DNA from: Aeropyrum sp.
GTDB taxonomy: Archaea; Thermoproteota; Thermoprotei_A; Sulfolobales; Acidilobaceae
NCBI GenBank assembly: GCA_015521685.1
Contig: WANT01000008.1
Coordinates: forward strand, 1 to 64,000
Direction: 5' to 3'
DNA: 64,000 bases
Each line of letters begins with the position of its first letter. Position 1 is the first letter of the stretch. Position numbers and translations under genes: made by a program. The notes beneath the pieces were generated by a model that did no database searches, was not told the DNA's origin, and saw nothing but the letters and a program-made list of their open reading frames with translations. Positions 27,108 through 35,821 of this stretch are shown here, in pieces.

Positions 27108-27412
27108 CCACGACCCACCTCCCTCCAGGGCACCTTAACCCGCCCTCCGCTATCTATCTTCCACGCATCAAGGAAGTCTGATAGAGACACCCTCCTGTCC
27201 CTCTCCCTCGATCTGAGAGCAAGTGATTCCTCCCACACATGATAGAGTGGAGGAACATCGCCATAGTTCTCCAGAATAGCTGATACCTGACTTAGGTATC
27301 TAGAAATCCTCTCCAGATCCCTACAAATTACACTCCTCTCCTCATCATTGAGCTCTAGCTTAGCGATCTCTACGAGCCTTTCTAATGCTCCGCAACTTGT
27401 AGATTCTTCCAT
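27104..27412 (-). CDS. gatC: Asp-tRNA(Asn)/Glu-tRNA(Gln) amidotransferase subunit C
   Basis: A 102-residue subunit that wraps around GatA and GatB and stabilises the complex. The pattern [13 protein letters not shown] followed by a helix and the proline-containing [10 protein letters not shown] is typical. First gene of the operon; ATG at 27412. It is divergent from the CitG-like gene, about 77 bases away. Confidence 0.92.
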   Translation of the reverse strand: MEESTSCGALERLVEIAKLELNDEERSVICRDLERISRYLSQVSAILENYGDVPPLYHVWEESLALRSRERDRRVSLSDFLDAWKIDSGGRVKVPWREVGRG

Positions 27413-27489
27413 GCACCACTACCCATAGGTCTTGATGAGTTGTCACCACTCCTATATCTTGAGTGCTAGAGTGGGGGTGTTCATAGCTG

Positions 27490-28365
27490 TTGGAGGGCTG
27501 TAGCCTGGTGAATCTAGTATCCTCTGGAATGTTTATCGAGCCCTTGCTCCACCCGAAGCCTGGTGCTGTCACTAGGATTCTAGGGCATAGGGACAAAGAC
27601 GTAGTTAGATTCGCTGTCCATGCCTCACTAGCTGGCGAGATACTAGTCCGAGGATGCGAGAGGTCTCGCAATTTTGGGTGCAGAGGCGGCATCAGCTACA
27701 TGTTGTCTGAATACTTGGAAAGAGTAGCTCACAAGTTTAAGGATAATATAGCGTACGGAACCTTCTTCCTCCTAGCTCCAATAGCCTCAGCTCTAGGAAT
27801 GACGTCCTCAACGTCTCCAGCCAAGGTGGCAGCGGCAGCAAGAGATGTTGTGGAGGGCTGCACTGGCGAGAGAGAGTCAACACTACACCTCAAGATACTT
27901 AGATTGATCTCACCATCCCATCTAGGGAGATATAGGGGCCCCATACCTGACGTGTTTGAGAGCAGTAGTCCACCGCCACTACCCCGCCTGCTGAGGCTTG
28001 CATCGTGGGATCTAGTCCATTCAGAGCCCGTCAAAGGATATCCGGTATCTCTTGAAGCATTCAACTCAATACAAAGAATGGTGGAAGAAGGATATGATTT
28101 AGAGGGAGCCTCCCTAGCGGCACTTCTAGGAATTCTAGCTGAGTGGGGAGACACGCTAATCTACCAAAAGTTCGGAGGTAGGGCTTACATCCTAGCTATG
28201 AGGGAGGCAAGGGCCGCCCTGGAAATGTCAAGGCGTTTGGGTGTGATGCCAGCGCTAGTATGGCTAGACTCTATCTGGAGGCCTAGGGGATGGAATCCCG
28301 GGGCTATTCTCGACATTCTAGCTGTAGGGATAGGTTTCTACATGCTGGAGTTTGGATCTAGCTGA
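27490..28365 (+). CDS. CitG/MdcB-like triphosphoribosyl-dephospho-CoA synthase homologue
   Basis: A 291-residue protein. Family motifs are present: HPKPGAVTR near the N-terminus, NIAYGTFFLLAPIA with the GTxxLLAP pattern, DTLIYQKFGG (DTxIxRKxG-like) and NPGAILDILAVGIGF (NPGTxADLxAA-like). Bacterial members make the prosthetic group of citrate or malonate lyase acyl carrier proteins. No lyase subunit is nearby, so the archaeal member may act on another dephospho-CoA derivative or nucleotide. TTG start; TATA-like CTATAT near 27452. Confidence 0.78.
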   Translation: MEGCSLVNLVSSGMFIEPLLHPKPGAVTRILGHRDKDVVRFAVHASLAGEILVRGCERSRNFGCRGGISYMLSEYLERVAHKFKDNIAYGTFFLLAPIASALGMTSSTSPAKVAAAARDVVEGCTGERESTLHLKILRLISPSHLGRYRGPIPDVFESSSPPPLPRLLRLASWDLVHSEPVKGYPVSLEAFNSIQRMVEEGYDLEGASLAALLGILAEWGDTLIYQKFGGRAYILAMREARAALEMSRRLGVMPALVWLDSIWRPRGWNPGAILDILAVGIGFYMLEFGSS

Positions 28366-28438
28366 ATGAGGGAGGAGTGGCTGGCAAACGGTATTGCGAC
28401 GTTTATTTCATGAAAAATCTGGGTTAGTGGGCCTTGTG

Positions 28439-29623
28439 CTACTTCCTGCACCTAGTCTCCATAGGCTGGTACTTGAGGCCTGAGGGACCAACGTACTTCT
28501 CAGTAGGCCTTATCAGCTTGTTGTTGAGTACCTGCTCGATGTAGTGGGCGCTCCACCCGACTACTCTGCCCATAGCAAATATCGGGGTGTACATTGGAAT
28601 CGGTATCCCCAGCTGGTAGTATAGGATTGCGGTATACAGGTCGATGTTAGCAGGTATCTTCTTCTCCCTCCACATAACCTCCTCAGCCTTCTTGAGGACC
28701 TTCATCCAGTAGTCTCCATCCTTCAGCTGTGCAACGAACTTGGCTGCCACATCCGTCCTAGGGTCGTGCAGCTTGTAAATCCTGTGTCCGAAGCCCATGA
28801 TCTTCTCCTTCTTAGCGAGCTTCTCGAGTATATATTCCTCTATATACTCGTCTAGAGGGACGCCCTTCCCCTCGGCCCTCTTCTTAGCGTCAAGGAACAT
28901 CTCCATAGCTTTCTCGTTGGCCCCGCCGTGGAGTGGGCCCTTCAGGGCGGCAATACCGCCCGCCACAGCTGCGTAGAGGTCGCTTAGGGTACTAGCTATC
29001 ACCCTGGTGGTGAATGTGGAAGCGTTGAAGCCGTGGTCCATATAGATGACTAGGGTCGATTCGAAAGCCCTAGCCTCTAGCTCTGTTGGTTCCCTCATGG
29101 TAATCATCCTTAGAACATCCCACGCATGGTCTTTCGTCGGGTCGGGCCTCAGGAACGTTCCATTATGGGCTAGGTTCCATCCGGCTGCAAAGATCACGGG
29201 TAGCTGCGCTGTGAGCCTCAGGGCATGGTCATATAGGAAGTCTGGGTCAAACTTCCAGTCGCTAGCGTAGAACTGGCCTAGAAGGGAGGCACCATATATC
29301 CCATAGTACATGGGGTGCGTGACGGGTACGTGCTTTAGAGCGTCAAAAACCTTCTCGGGCACCTGCCCCCTATACTTGTCTATCTTGTTTTTGACTTCCT
29401 TGAGCTCCTCCTCGCATGGCAGCTCTCCATAGAGTATGAGGTATGTTGCCTCGTAGAAGCTAGCGTTCTCTCCAATATCCTCTATAGTGAATCCCCTGTA
29501 AATCGTTGACTCTCCTTTCGGGTCAACACCGCTGATCTTGGTCTCATCCACTATCACGTTAACGAGGCCCTTGGGGACTACGATATAGTTGCCTTCAGTC
29601 TTGCACTCTGGCTTCTGACTCAT
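28439..29623 (-). CDS. gltA: Citrate synthase
   Basis: A 394-residue enzyme joining oxaloacetate and acetyl-CoA (possibly also propionyl-CoA). Key segments are STIYRGFTIEDI, VTHPMYYGIYGAS, LHGGANEKAMEM with the catalytic histidine, GFGHRIYK and PMETRCRK near the end. Size and pattern match the small archaeal/Gram-positive type. I chose ATG 29623 because a TATA-like element (29650-29661) would start transcription near 29629. GTG 29632 adds three residues. Confidence 0.95.
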   Translation of the reverse strand: MSQKPECKTEGNYIVVPKGLVNVIVDETKISGVDPKGESTIYRGFTIEDIGENASFYEATYLILYGELPCEEELKEVKNKIDKYRGQVPEKVFDALKHVPVTHPMYYGIYGASLLGQFYASDWKFDPDFLYDHALRLTAQLPVIFAAGWNLAHNGTFLRPDPTKDHAWDVLRMITMREPTELEARAFESTLVIYMDHGFNASTFTTRVIASTLSDLYAAVAGGIAALKGPLHGGANEKAMEMFLDAKKRAEGKGVPLDEYIEEYILEKLAKKEKIMGFGHRIYKLHDPRTDVAAKFVAQLKDGDYWMKVLKKAEEVMWREKKIPANIDLYTAILYYQLGIPIPMYTPIFAMGRVVGWSAHYIEQVLNNKLIRPTEKYVGPSGLKYQPMETRCRK

Positions 29624-29649
29624 CTCACACACCCTAGACGCATAGATCG

Positions 29650-29661
29650 TTAATAATAATA
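29650..29661 (-). promoter_or_regulatory. Putative TATA box of citrate synthase
   Basis: On the minus strand TATTATTATTAA places the start about 5-8 bases before ATG 29623. A second element (CTCATATATAC, about 29700-29710) lies farther upstream and may be an alternative promoter. Confidence 0.42.
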
Positions 29662-29769
29662 GTGAAAGTGCGGAGATGTTTTTCGAGAATCCCGGAGGTG
29701 TATATATGAGAATTTGTAGATAGACATAATACGGTAGAGCAGATTCACCCCAAACTATTAATTATCGTA

Positions 29770-30783
29770 TTAAGAATAGCCTGGACCAGCCTCTCCATCC
29801 CCGGGAGCGTAGTATTTCTTAAGCTTAACAATGTTGAACTTACCCTTCTTAACAACCTCAATATAACCCATATTCTCGAGCCTCCTAAGCCTCCGCCACA
29901 AAGTTGATTTAGGTAGTCCAGTAGCCCTCAGGAGCTCTGGCTGAGGGGCCTCTCCACCTAGCTCCTTCAACAGATCCAGGATCTCCCTATCTGTGGAGTC
30001 AAGGGTGACTGTCTCAACCTCCAAGGACCGTCCTCCACCATCACCCCGAGTTCTGCGATAGAAGAATACTGCTGCTCCCCCTAGAAGGGCTAGAGCTACT
30101 AGGGCGATGAGACCTAGTATGAAGGGATCCCCAAGCACCGAATCAATAGGAGCGGCCTTAGCATCGCCGTCTTCGACTCCCTCCTCAGCCCTCGTTGGAG
30201 TCGCTGTGCCGTCTGGAGGAGATTCTACTGTGGTTTCTGTAGCGTATTCTGCAGGTACGAATGATATTGTCGATTCTCCAGTAAAAACTATTGCTAGCCT
30301 GCCGTCAATCCTCTCGTAGGAGATAACTCCTTCGGGGAGGCCTAAGAGTATTACGCCCTGCTCAACAACCAGCCTTAACTCTCCCGAAGGATTGACGTCA
30401 AAGGATATGTAGCCATCCTGCTCCACTGTCTCCACAATATAAGATATCATAAGCTTCACCTGAGAGCTGGCTTCGAGGGGGATGATAAGCGAATTACCTT
30501 CAACAACAGGCACTAGAGGAACGCCGTCCTCGGTTTCTACCAACACTGTAGAAGCTATGGGGGCTGCTGGCAGCATAACCTCTACAATGCCAGGGTCGGC
30601 AAGTACCTCAAGGTATGCTTCCACAACACCGTCGCCCCTGACTACTATCTGAGCTTCAACTAGGCCTGGCTGCGCCGAAGCGTGTAGTGACAGTGACAAA
30701 ACTAGCAGTATAGCTATGGTGGCAGCTAGCGCTATAGATCTCTGACTTGCTATTCTACCATCTCTCCACCAATCTAACCACAA
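29770..30783 (-). CDS. Membrane-anchored winged-helix transcriptional regulator with extracellular domain
   Basis: A 337-residue protein. An N-terminal hydrophobic segment (residues 16-38) looks like a signal peptide or anchor. About 180 residues of beta-rich extracellular domain and a Thr/Glu/Pro linker follow, then a membrane helix (about 224-246, FILGLIALVALALLGG) ending in YRRTR. A cytoplasmic winged helix occupies about 262-325 (DREILDLLKELGG, LLRATGLPKSTLWRRLRRLENMG, YIEVVKKGKFNIVKL). This layout suggests one-component sensing across the membrane. TTG start with GGTGGTG upstream. Divergent from a secreted coiled-coil gene. Signal and target unknown. Confidence 0.8.
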   Translation of the reverse strand: MWLDWWRDGRIASQRSIALAATIAILLVLSLSLHASAQPGLVEAQIVVRGDGVVEAYLEVLADPGIVEVMLPAAPIASTVLVETEDGVPLVPVVEGNSLIIPLEASSQVKLMISYIVETVEQDGYISFDVNPSGELRLVVEQGVILLGLPEGVISYERIDGRLAIVFTGESTISFVPAEYATETTVESPPDGTATPTRAEEGVEDGDAKAAPIDSVLGDPFILGLIALVALALLGGAAVFFYRRTRGDGGGRSLEVETVTLDSTDREILDLLKELGGEAPQPELLRATGLPKSTLWRRLRRLENMGYIEVVKKGKFNIVKLKKYYAPGDGEAGPGYS

Positions 30784-30865
30784 GTGACACCACCCAGGGC
30801 GTAATGAATCCAGGCTTTGATTAAAATGCGCGGGGATGGTTAAAAGGAGGCATTGCTGGAACCTC

Positions 30866-30912
30866 GGTGGAACGGTTCACCACCAGACTACTTGCCGCTG
30901 GTGGAACAGTTC
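30866..30912. promoter_or_regulatory. Duplicated operator-like motif GGTGGAACnGTTC
   Basis: GGTGGAACGGTTC at 30866-30878 and GGTGGAACAGTTC at 30900-30912 match in 12 of 13 positions and are 34 bases apart, about three helical turns. The second copy contains a perfect dyad TGGAACaGTTCCA. They lie between the divergent regulator gene and the coiled-coil gene, just upstream of its TATA-like element. The spacing and dyad suggest a binding site for the neighbouring winged-helix protein. Confidence 0.5.
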
Positions 30913-30921
30913 CAGGGGGAT

Positions 30922-30930
30922 ACTAAATTA
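30922..30930 (+). promoter_or_regulatory. Putative TATA box of the coiled-coil gene
   Basis: ACTAAATTA lies 10 bases after the second operator-like copy and about 50 bases before ATG 30979. Inferred from position only. Confidence 0.35.
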
Positions 30931-30978
30931 GAAACGGGAACCGATAGGGCCATTGCGGAGGCATGCGGGTGGCTCTGG

Positions 30979-33072
30979 ATGAGTATGGCTAGGGTCGCTG
31001 GAAGCCTCTCTGTGGTTTTGCTTCTGCTACTCTCACCTCTCGTGGCGATAACAGGGGCTGCTACAGCCCATCTAGCCCAGAACACGCCCGAAGAGAATGT
31101 AGAAGTCTATCTAACTCTGGAGATACTCAGGGAGAATTTCAAGCTGATTCTAGAGAAGCACCAGTGGGTGAAGGTAAAGCTAGGCGAGGAGGAAGTCCTA
31201 GTAATGGAGAGAATAGCAAGCCTTCCAGACCCAGCGCAGCTATCGCCAGAGGAGGCTCTAGCTCTGGCTAGGGACGGTGTTGAGGTTAACAAGAAAATAG
31301 GCCTAATACTAGCCTCAGTCGTGGATGCAGATAGGCTTGAGCAAGAAAGGGTTAGGGAGGTCGTGTCGAGAGCGGCCGAGATTATCGGCAGAATAGCTGA
31401 GGCTAGAGGTGATGAAACGCTGCTAAAAATATCTGAGGCTCTTATGAGAGCGGTTGAGGGAGAGGTTGAGAGAGCGTCCATTATGCTTCTAGAGGTTGAA
31501 GCCGTTCTTAATGCTTCCGCTGGAATGGAGGTTGCCGCAGCGGCTGCTGGGATAGCTACGGAGAGCGGCGGGGATATAAATAAGGCGATAGAGGTTCTCG
31601 AGGCTATAGAGGATAATCTGGAGAGGGCTCTCGCTTCGCTACCTAAAGAGGCATCTCCTGAGGTTAGGCTCTTAATTGAGGACTCGCTGAGCGGCGTTAC
31701 TCTAGCCAAGGCGATTATAGAGAGTGTAGCCTCGGCTAGGCAGTCCATGGGTAATGGCGGACTTGGGGAGAAGGTGGCTCTCAACATAATTGAGGATAAG
31801 ATAGAGGATCTGGAAGAGGCTATATTAGAGCTTAGAGAGAGGCTAGAGTCTGTAAGAGCAGAGTACGAGTCTCTAGGAGTGAGCGATGGGGAGATAGAGA
31901 CCCTCCTGGCGGAAGCGGAGGAGGCTATTGCCGAGGCCGAGGCGAAACTGGAGGAGGCTAGGAGTCTGCTGCAGAGCGGAGAAGATATTCCCATAGGTTA
32001 TATAATGAGGGAGGTTGCCAAGGCTCAGGGATATCTGGGTAAGGCCGAAGGCCTTATTGACGCGGCAGAATCTATGATGGAGGCTTTCTACACAGAGACC
32101 CAGCCACACGATGATGAGGCGACTGAGACTACCACTCAGCGCGATGAAGAGGATGACGCTGCAGAGGAGATTGAGGAGATAGTTGAGGAGGCTATGGACG
32201 TGGTTGAGGAAGCCATGGAGGTGAAGAGTGAGGCAGAGGAAGTCAGAGTGAGAGCTGAGGAGGCAGCTTCAGAGGAGGCCCTAAGACTAGCTTCCGAGGC
32301 TATATCTAGCGCAGAACAAGCAATATCAGCAGCTGAAAAGGCGGTGAGCCTAGCTCAGGAAGGGAGACTAGATGAGGCTAGAGAGGCTCTTGCAGAGGCT
32401 AAGGCACTATTGCGAGATGCGGAGTCCTACCTAAACGCTGCGAAAGGCGTCCTAGAGGCCGTGATGGAAGCTAGGGAGGAAGCTGCTGAGGCCATAGCGG
32501 AGGCCGAGGAAGCCGTAGCCAATGCAAGAGACGCCATAACAGCTGCTGAAGAGAGGGTCGCCAACTCGGGAAGCCAAGAAGCCCTCGAAGCGCTTGACGA
32601 GGCCAAGAGTCTGCTGGCACTTGCAGAGGAGGCGCTAGAACTGGCTAGGCAGGCTTTCGACGAGGGAAGGTATGGTGCAGCCCTGGAGCTGGCTAGGCAG
32701 GCGATTGAACACGCGGAAGAAGCTATGGATTACGCCGAAGAGGCTATAGAGAGGGCTGAAGAAGCCAGAGGCGTGGTCAGCGAGTTAAGAGAGGCAATTA
32801 GAGAGCTCTACGAAGAGGTTGCAGAGCTAAGAATGGAGGCGGGTAAGCTTGAGGGTAAGGCGAGAATGGAAGGCAACCAGGAAGTCCTTGAGATGATTAG
32901 GAAGGCTAAGGACCTCTTGGCGGAGGCCGAGGCAATCCTCCAGGATGCAGAGACGGCGCTAGAGGCGGGTGATGTGGATACGGCTAGGGCGTTAATAGAG
33001 GATGCTAGGGAGAAGGTGAAAATGGCTGAGGAGCTGTTGGATGAGGCTGAGGATGAGTTGGAGGATTCCTAA
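30979..33072 (+). CDS. Secreted Ala/Glu-rich coiled-coil protein, function unknown
   Basis: A 697-residue protein from ATG 30979. It has a signal peptide (residues about 1-32, hydrophobic LSVVLLLLLSPLVAI) followed by long helical stretches of Ala-Glu heptad-like repeats (AEEAI, AEQAISAAEKA, AREALAEAKALL). A Thr/Glu/Asp-rich break at about residues 375-400 separates two coiled-coil halves. There is no C-terminal membrane helix. It could be a cell-surface stalk or filament. The frame is open to 30853, but GGTGG six bases before 30979 and the signal peptide favour this start. Confidence 0.75.
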   Translation: MSMARVAGSLSVVLLLLLSPLVAITGAATAHLAQNTPEENVEVYLTLEILRENFKLILEKHQWVKVKLGEEEVLVMERIASLPDPAQLSPEEALALARDGVEVNKKIGLILASVVDADRLEQERVREVVSRAAEIIGRIAEARGDETLLKISEALMRAVEGEVERASIMLLEVEAVLNASAGMEVAAAAAGIATESGGDINKAIEVLEAIEDNLERALASLPKEASPEVRLLIEDSLSGVTLAKAIIESVASARQSMGNGGLGEKVALNIIEDKIEDLEEAILELRERLESVRAEYESLGVSDGEIETLLAEAEEAIAEAEAKLEEARSLLQSGEDIPIGYIMREVAKAQGYLGKAEGLIDAAESMMEAFYTETQPHDDEATETTTQRDEEDDAAEEIEEIVEEAMDVVEEAMEVKSEAEEVRVRAEEAASEEALRLASEAISSAEQAISAAEKAVSLAQEGRLDEAREALAEAKALLRDAESYLNAAKGVLEAVMEAREEAAEAIAEAEEAVANARDAITAAEERVANSGSQEALEALDEAKSLLALAEEALELARQAFDEGRYGAALELARQAIEHAEEAMDYAEEAIERAEEARGVVSELREAIRELYEEVAELRMEAGKLEGKARMEGNQEVLEMIRKAKDLLAEAEAILQDAETALEAGDVDTARALIEDAREKVKMAEELLDEAEDELEDS

Positions 33073-33086
33073 GGGTTTAGAGTTAT

Positions 33087-34265
33087 TTAGTGGAAGTCGA
33101 CGAGCCAGCCAAAGTCTATTCCGGTTTTTTCTATTACCCCTGAGAACCTTCCTATTCCCTCCATAACTAGCTTAACAATCTCCTTCTCGCTCAACCCTCT
33201 ACTCCTTAGGTAGAAGACGGTATCCTCGGCGAGGCTAGCAACTGCGGCCGAGTGACCAGCCCTAGTGATGTCGCCAGTATGGATCTCAAGGACCGGGACT
33301 GCATAGCCCTTGCCGTTCTCGCTTAGGAGGAATATGTAGCTCTCCACTTCTGAGGCGGCTAGCTTAGCCGTCTCTCCCAGCATCGCCACCCCTCTTTGGG
33401 CTAGATACCCGTTTCCTACTACTACTCCCCGCGCCCTCACGTCTCCCTCACTCTCAGCACCATGGTGTAGGCTGCTGAGTATTATGTCGCTGGAGGTGCT
33501 GGGCCTGGCGACGCTACTTGCTCTGGCCTCTAGCTTTGAGAGCCTCCCCTCAAGTATGTTGTCGTCTTGGAATCGTGTCATCCGCCCACCGCTTAGCAGG
33601 TATGACTGTGTTATCGACGCCTTCTCTCCTATATAGATCTCTCTCAGCGTGTACACAGCGCTCTCTTTGGAGTGTAGCGCTATGTTTGTGAACTCGACTT
33701 CAGCACTTGCTCCTATTGAGGACTCGAAGACTAGGGTCTTCAGGCCCCTGGATCCGTGGTAATCGATGAATAGAATCTCGCCCCTGGCACCATCACCGAC
33801 CTCCAGCACTATGTGGTGGCCTAGATAGCCGTCGCCACCCAGGGACACTATGGCTATCTTACCAAAGTCGGTGCCTCTATCAATGTATATGCCAACCCCT
33901 TGATTGTATCTTAGGGCATGATAGGCCTGCATTTTTCCAGTATCATATCTAACTAGGCTGAAGGGCTTCAGCCTGCCGTTAGAAGTCGAGACCCCCTCCC
34001 TGCCTAGGTCCTCTACATTGACGCCTCCCGGCATCTTGGCAGCTCTTAATTCCTTGCCTAACACGATTGTTCTTGCATCCTCGATAACCTTATTAAGCTG
34101 CTCTGGAAGCTGGTCTTCCTTCGCTGCATAATCCATTCCCATGTACTCCTTGTATACCTCCCACTTCGTGTAATACCTAACTGTTGGCGTATCTGCAATA
34201 GACTGGAAGGGGAGGGTCTCGACTAGCCTCTTCAATTCATCCTCTGAGGTTATACGAACTGCCAC
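33087..34265 (-). CDS. sufD: SUF scaffold subunit SufD (SufB/SufD family)
   Basis: A 392-residue beta-helix protein of the SufB/SufD family. It has GVGIYIDRGTDFGKI and the C-terminal pattern HTGDITRAGHSAAVASLAEDTVFYLRSRGLSE typical of this family. It partners SufB and SufC in assembling Fe-S clusters. A near-perfect Shine-Dalgarno (GGAGGTGATGG) lies about 4 bases before the GTG at 34265. It is the last gene of the suf cluster, 56 bases after sufB. It is the shorter, more divergent paralogue, so I call it SufD. Confidence 0.88.
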   Translation of the reverse strand: MAVRITSEDELKRLVETLPFQSIADTPTVRYYTKWEVYKEYMGMDYAAKEDQLPEQLNKVIEDARTIVLGKELRAAKMPGGVNVEDLGREGVSTSNGRLKPFSLVRYDTGKMQAYHALRYNQGVGIYIDRGTDFGKIAIVSLGGDGYLGHHIVLEVGDGARGEILFIDYHGSRGLKTLVFESSIGASAEVEFTNIALHSKESAVYTLREIYIGEKASITQSYLLSGGRMTRFQDDNILEGRLSKLEARASSVARPSTSSDIILSSLHHGAESEGDVRARGVVVGNGYLAQRGVAMLGETAKLAASEVESYIFLLSENGKGYAVPVLEIHTGDITRAGHSAAVASLAEDTVFYLRSRGLSEKEIVKLVMEGIGRFSGVIEKTGIDFGWLVDFH

Positions 34266-34321
34266 ATACCATCACCTCCTAGAAACATAAGAATTATGGG
34301 GGATTGTCCTGCACGCTGTGG

Positions 34322-35752
34322 CTAGCCGAATGCACCGTACTCGCTAAACTCCAGCCTGACTACTTTTGTCAGAACGTTGGCGTATTCGAATGGCAGCTCC
34401 CTTAGGACATCTTCTAGGAAGCCCAGTACTATTAGGCCCTTAGCCTCGTCCTCGCTCAGACCCCTGCTAGTTAGGTAGAATAGCTGTTCTTCCGTCAGCC
34501 TTCCGGTCTTAGCCTCGTGGTTCACGCTCGCCGACGGCTCGTCTATCTGGTTGTGTGGGTATGTGTGCGCCTTGCTCTGGTCGTCTAGAACTAGGGACTC
34601 ACACTCTACGTTGGCCACGGCGTTCTTAGCACCCTTAACCACCCTTATAATGCCTCTATAGACGTTTACGCCTCCATCGGAGCTTATTGTCTTGTTTATC
34701 ACCTGGCTCCTGGTATTTCTGCCGACGTGTATCATCTTGCTACCACTATCCTTGATGTGGGGCCCCTTGGCAATAGTCACCACAGCGCTCCTGCTGGCGC
34801 TGTTGTTCCCCTTGAGCACGGTGCTCGGGTACACGAAGGTCATCTTGCTCCCTATACTGCCCTCAATCCAGTCCACTCTGGCCCCGTCCTCAGCTATCCC
34901 TCTCTTGTTGTTTAGGTTTATGACGTCCTTACTCCAGTTCTGCACTGTTATTATCTTAACAGTAGCGTTCCTATGGGCATACGCCTCTACCATGCCGTCG
35001 TGGAAGCTGTGGCGGGTCAGCCTGGGGGCGCTGCAGCCCTCAATCCACTCGACGTACGCCCCCTCATCAGCTACTATCAGACTGTGCTCGAACTGGCCCT
35101 CCCCACTCTTCCCTATCAGGAAGAAGCTCTCTATCGGCTCCCTGATCTTAACGCCTTTGGGAACATAGATGAATGTGCCTCCGCTCCACAGGGCGCCGTG
35201 AAGCGCGGCGAACTTATGGTCGCTGGGCGGGAATATCCTGAGGAAGTACCTCTTAACTAGATCGGGATACTTCTTCACCGCCTCTTCTAGCGGCATTACG
35301 ATAACGCCTTTCTCCTCGAGGTACTTCTTCACCCTAGCATAGATGGTCTCGCTGTCGAAGACTGCGCTAAGGCCGCTGAGGAACTTGGCCTCTATTTCTG
35401 GAAGGCCCAGCTTCTCATAGTACTCCCTTATCTCCTTTGGCAGCTCATCCCAGCTTGACACCCTCTGGGTTTCGGGCTTGGAGTACACAACCATCTCATC
35501 CAAGTCTATAACGTCTAGGCCTGTTAGCCACTTAGGCATTGGAAGCTTGTAGAACAGCTCTAGGCTCCTCAGCCTGAGCCTCCTCATCCAGTCAGGCTCT
35601 CCCTTAATCCTACTGATCTCCTCTATTGTGCTCCTTGTTATCTTACCCCTAATCTCGACCTCGGACTTTATCGGCTTCTCCCTACCTAGGAGCTGCTCAG
35701 CTAGGTCTACATCCTTTAGGAGTTCCCTCTTAAGCTCAACCATCTCCCCCAT
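34322..35752 (-). CDS. sufB: SUF Fe-S scaffold protein SufB
   Basis: A 476-residue scaffold on which Fe-S clusters form with SufC and SufD. It contains FAALHGALWSGGTFIYVPKGV, EWIEGCSAPRLTRHSFHDG (a conserved cysteine region), VECESLVLDDQSKAHTYPHN and the C-terminal HEAKTGRLTEEQLFYLTSRGLSEDEA. ATG at 35752. It has its own TATA-like element overlapped by an inverted repeat also found before sufC. Confidence 0.94.
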   Translation of the reverse strand: MGEMVELKRELLKDVDLAEQLLGREKPIKSEVEIRGKITRSTIEEISRIKGEPDWMRRLRLRSLELFYKLPMPKWLTGLDVIDLDEMVVYSKPETQRVSSWDELPKEIREYYEKLGLPEIEAKFLSGLSAVFDSETIYARVKKYLEEKGVIVMPLEEAVKKYPDLVKRYFLRIFPPSDHKFAALHGALWSGGTFIYVPKGVKIREPIESFFLIGKSGEGQFEHSLIVADEGAYVEWIEGCSAPRLTRHSFHDGMVEAYAHRNATVKIITVQNWSKDVINLNNKRGIAEDGARVDWIEGSIGSKMTFVYPSTVLKGNNSASRSAVVTIAKGPHIKDSGSKMIHVGRNTRSQVINKTISSDGGVNVYRGIIRVVKGAKNAVANVECESLVLDDQSKAHTYPHNQIDEPSASVNHEAKTGRLTEEQLFYLTSRGLSEDEAKGLIVLGFLEDVLRELPFEYANVLTKVVRLEFSEYGAFG

Positions 35753-35763
35753 CGCGAACCACC

Positions 35764-35779
35764 TTTAACCCATGTTAAA
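35764..35779. promoter_or_regulatory. Inverted repeat TTTAAC-N4-GTTAAA at the sufB promoter
   Basis: TTTAACCCATGTTAAA is a perfect 6-bp inverted repeat with a 4-base spacer, 12 bases upstream of the sufB ATG. It overlaps the minus-strand TATA-like GATATTTAAC. An identical arm-and-spacer layout lies at 36611-36626 before sufC, so this is a likely repressor site. Confidence 0.6.
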
Positions 35780-35821
35780 TATCGGATTCCCATACACTTA
35801 ACTACCACTCCATACCTCAAA

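Noticed and set aside
27430..27480. C/D-like RNA with TTGATGAG between gatC and the CitG-like gene
   Set aside because: No D box (CTGA) at a suitable distance.
31107..31994. Long minus-strand ORF (295 codons) opposite the coiled-coil gene
   Set aside because: It is Ser/Leu-rich and mirrors the Glu/Ala codons of the true gene; no start signal or family pattern.
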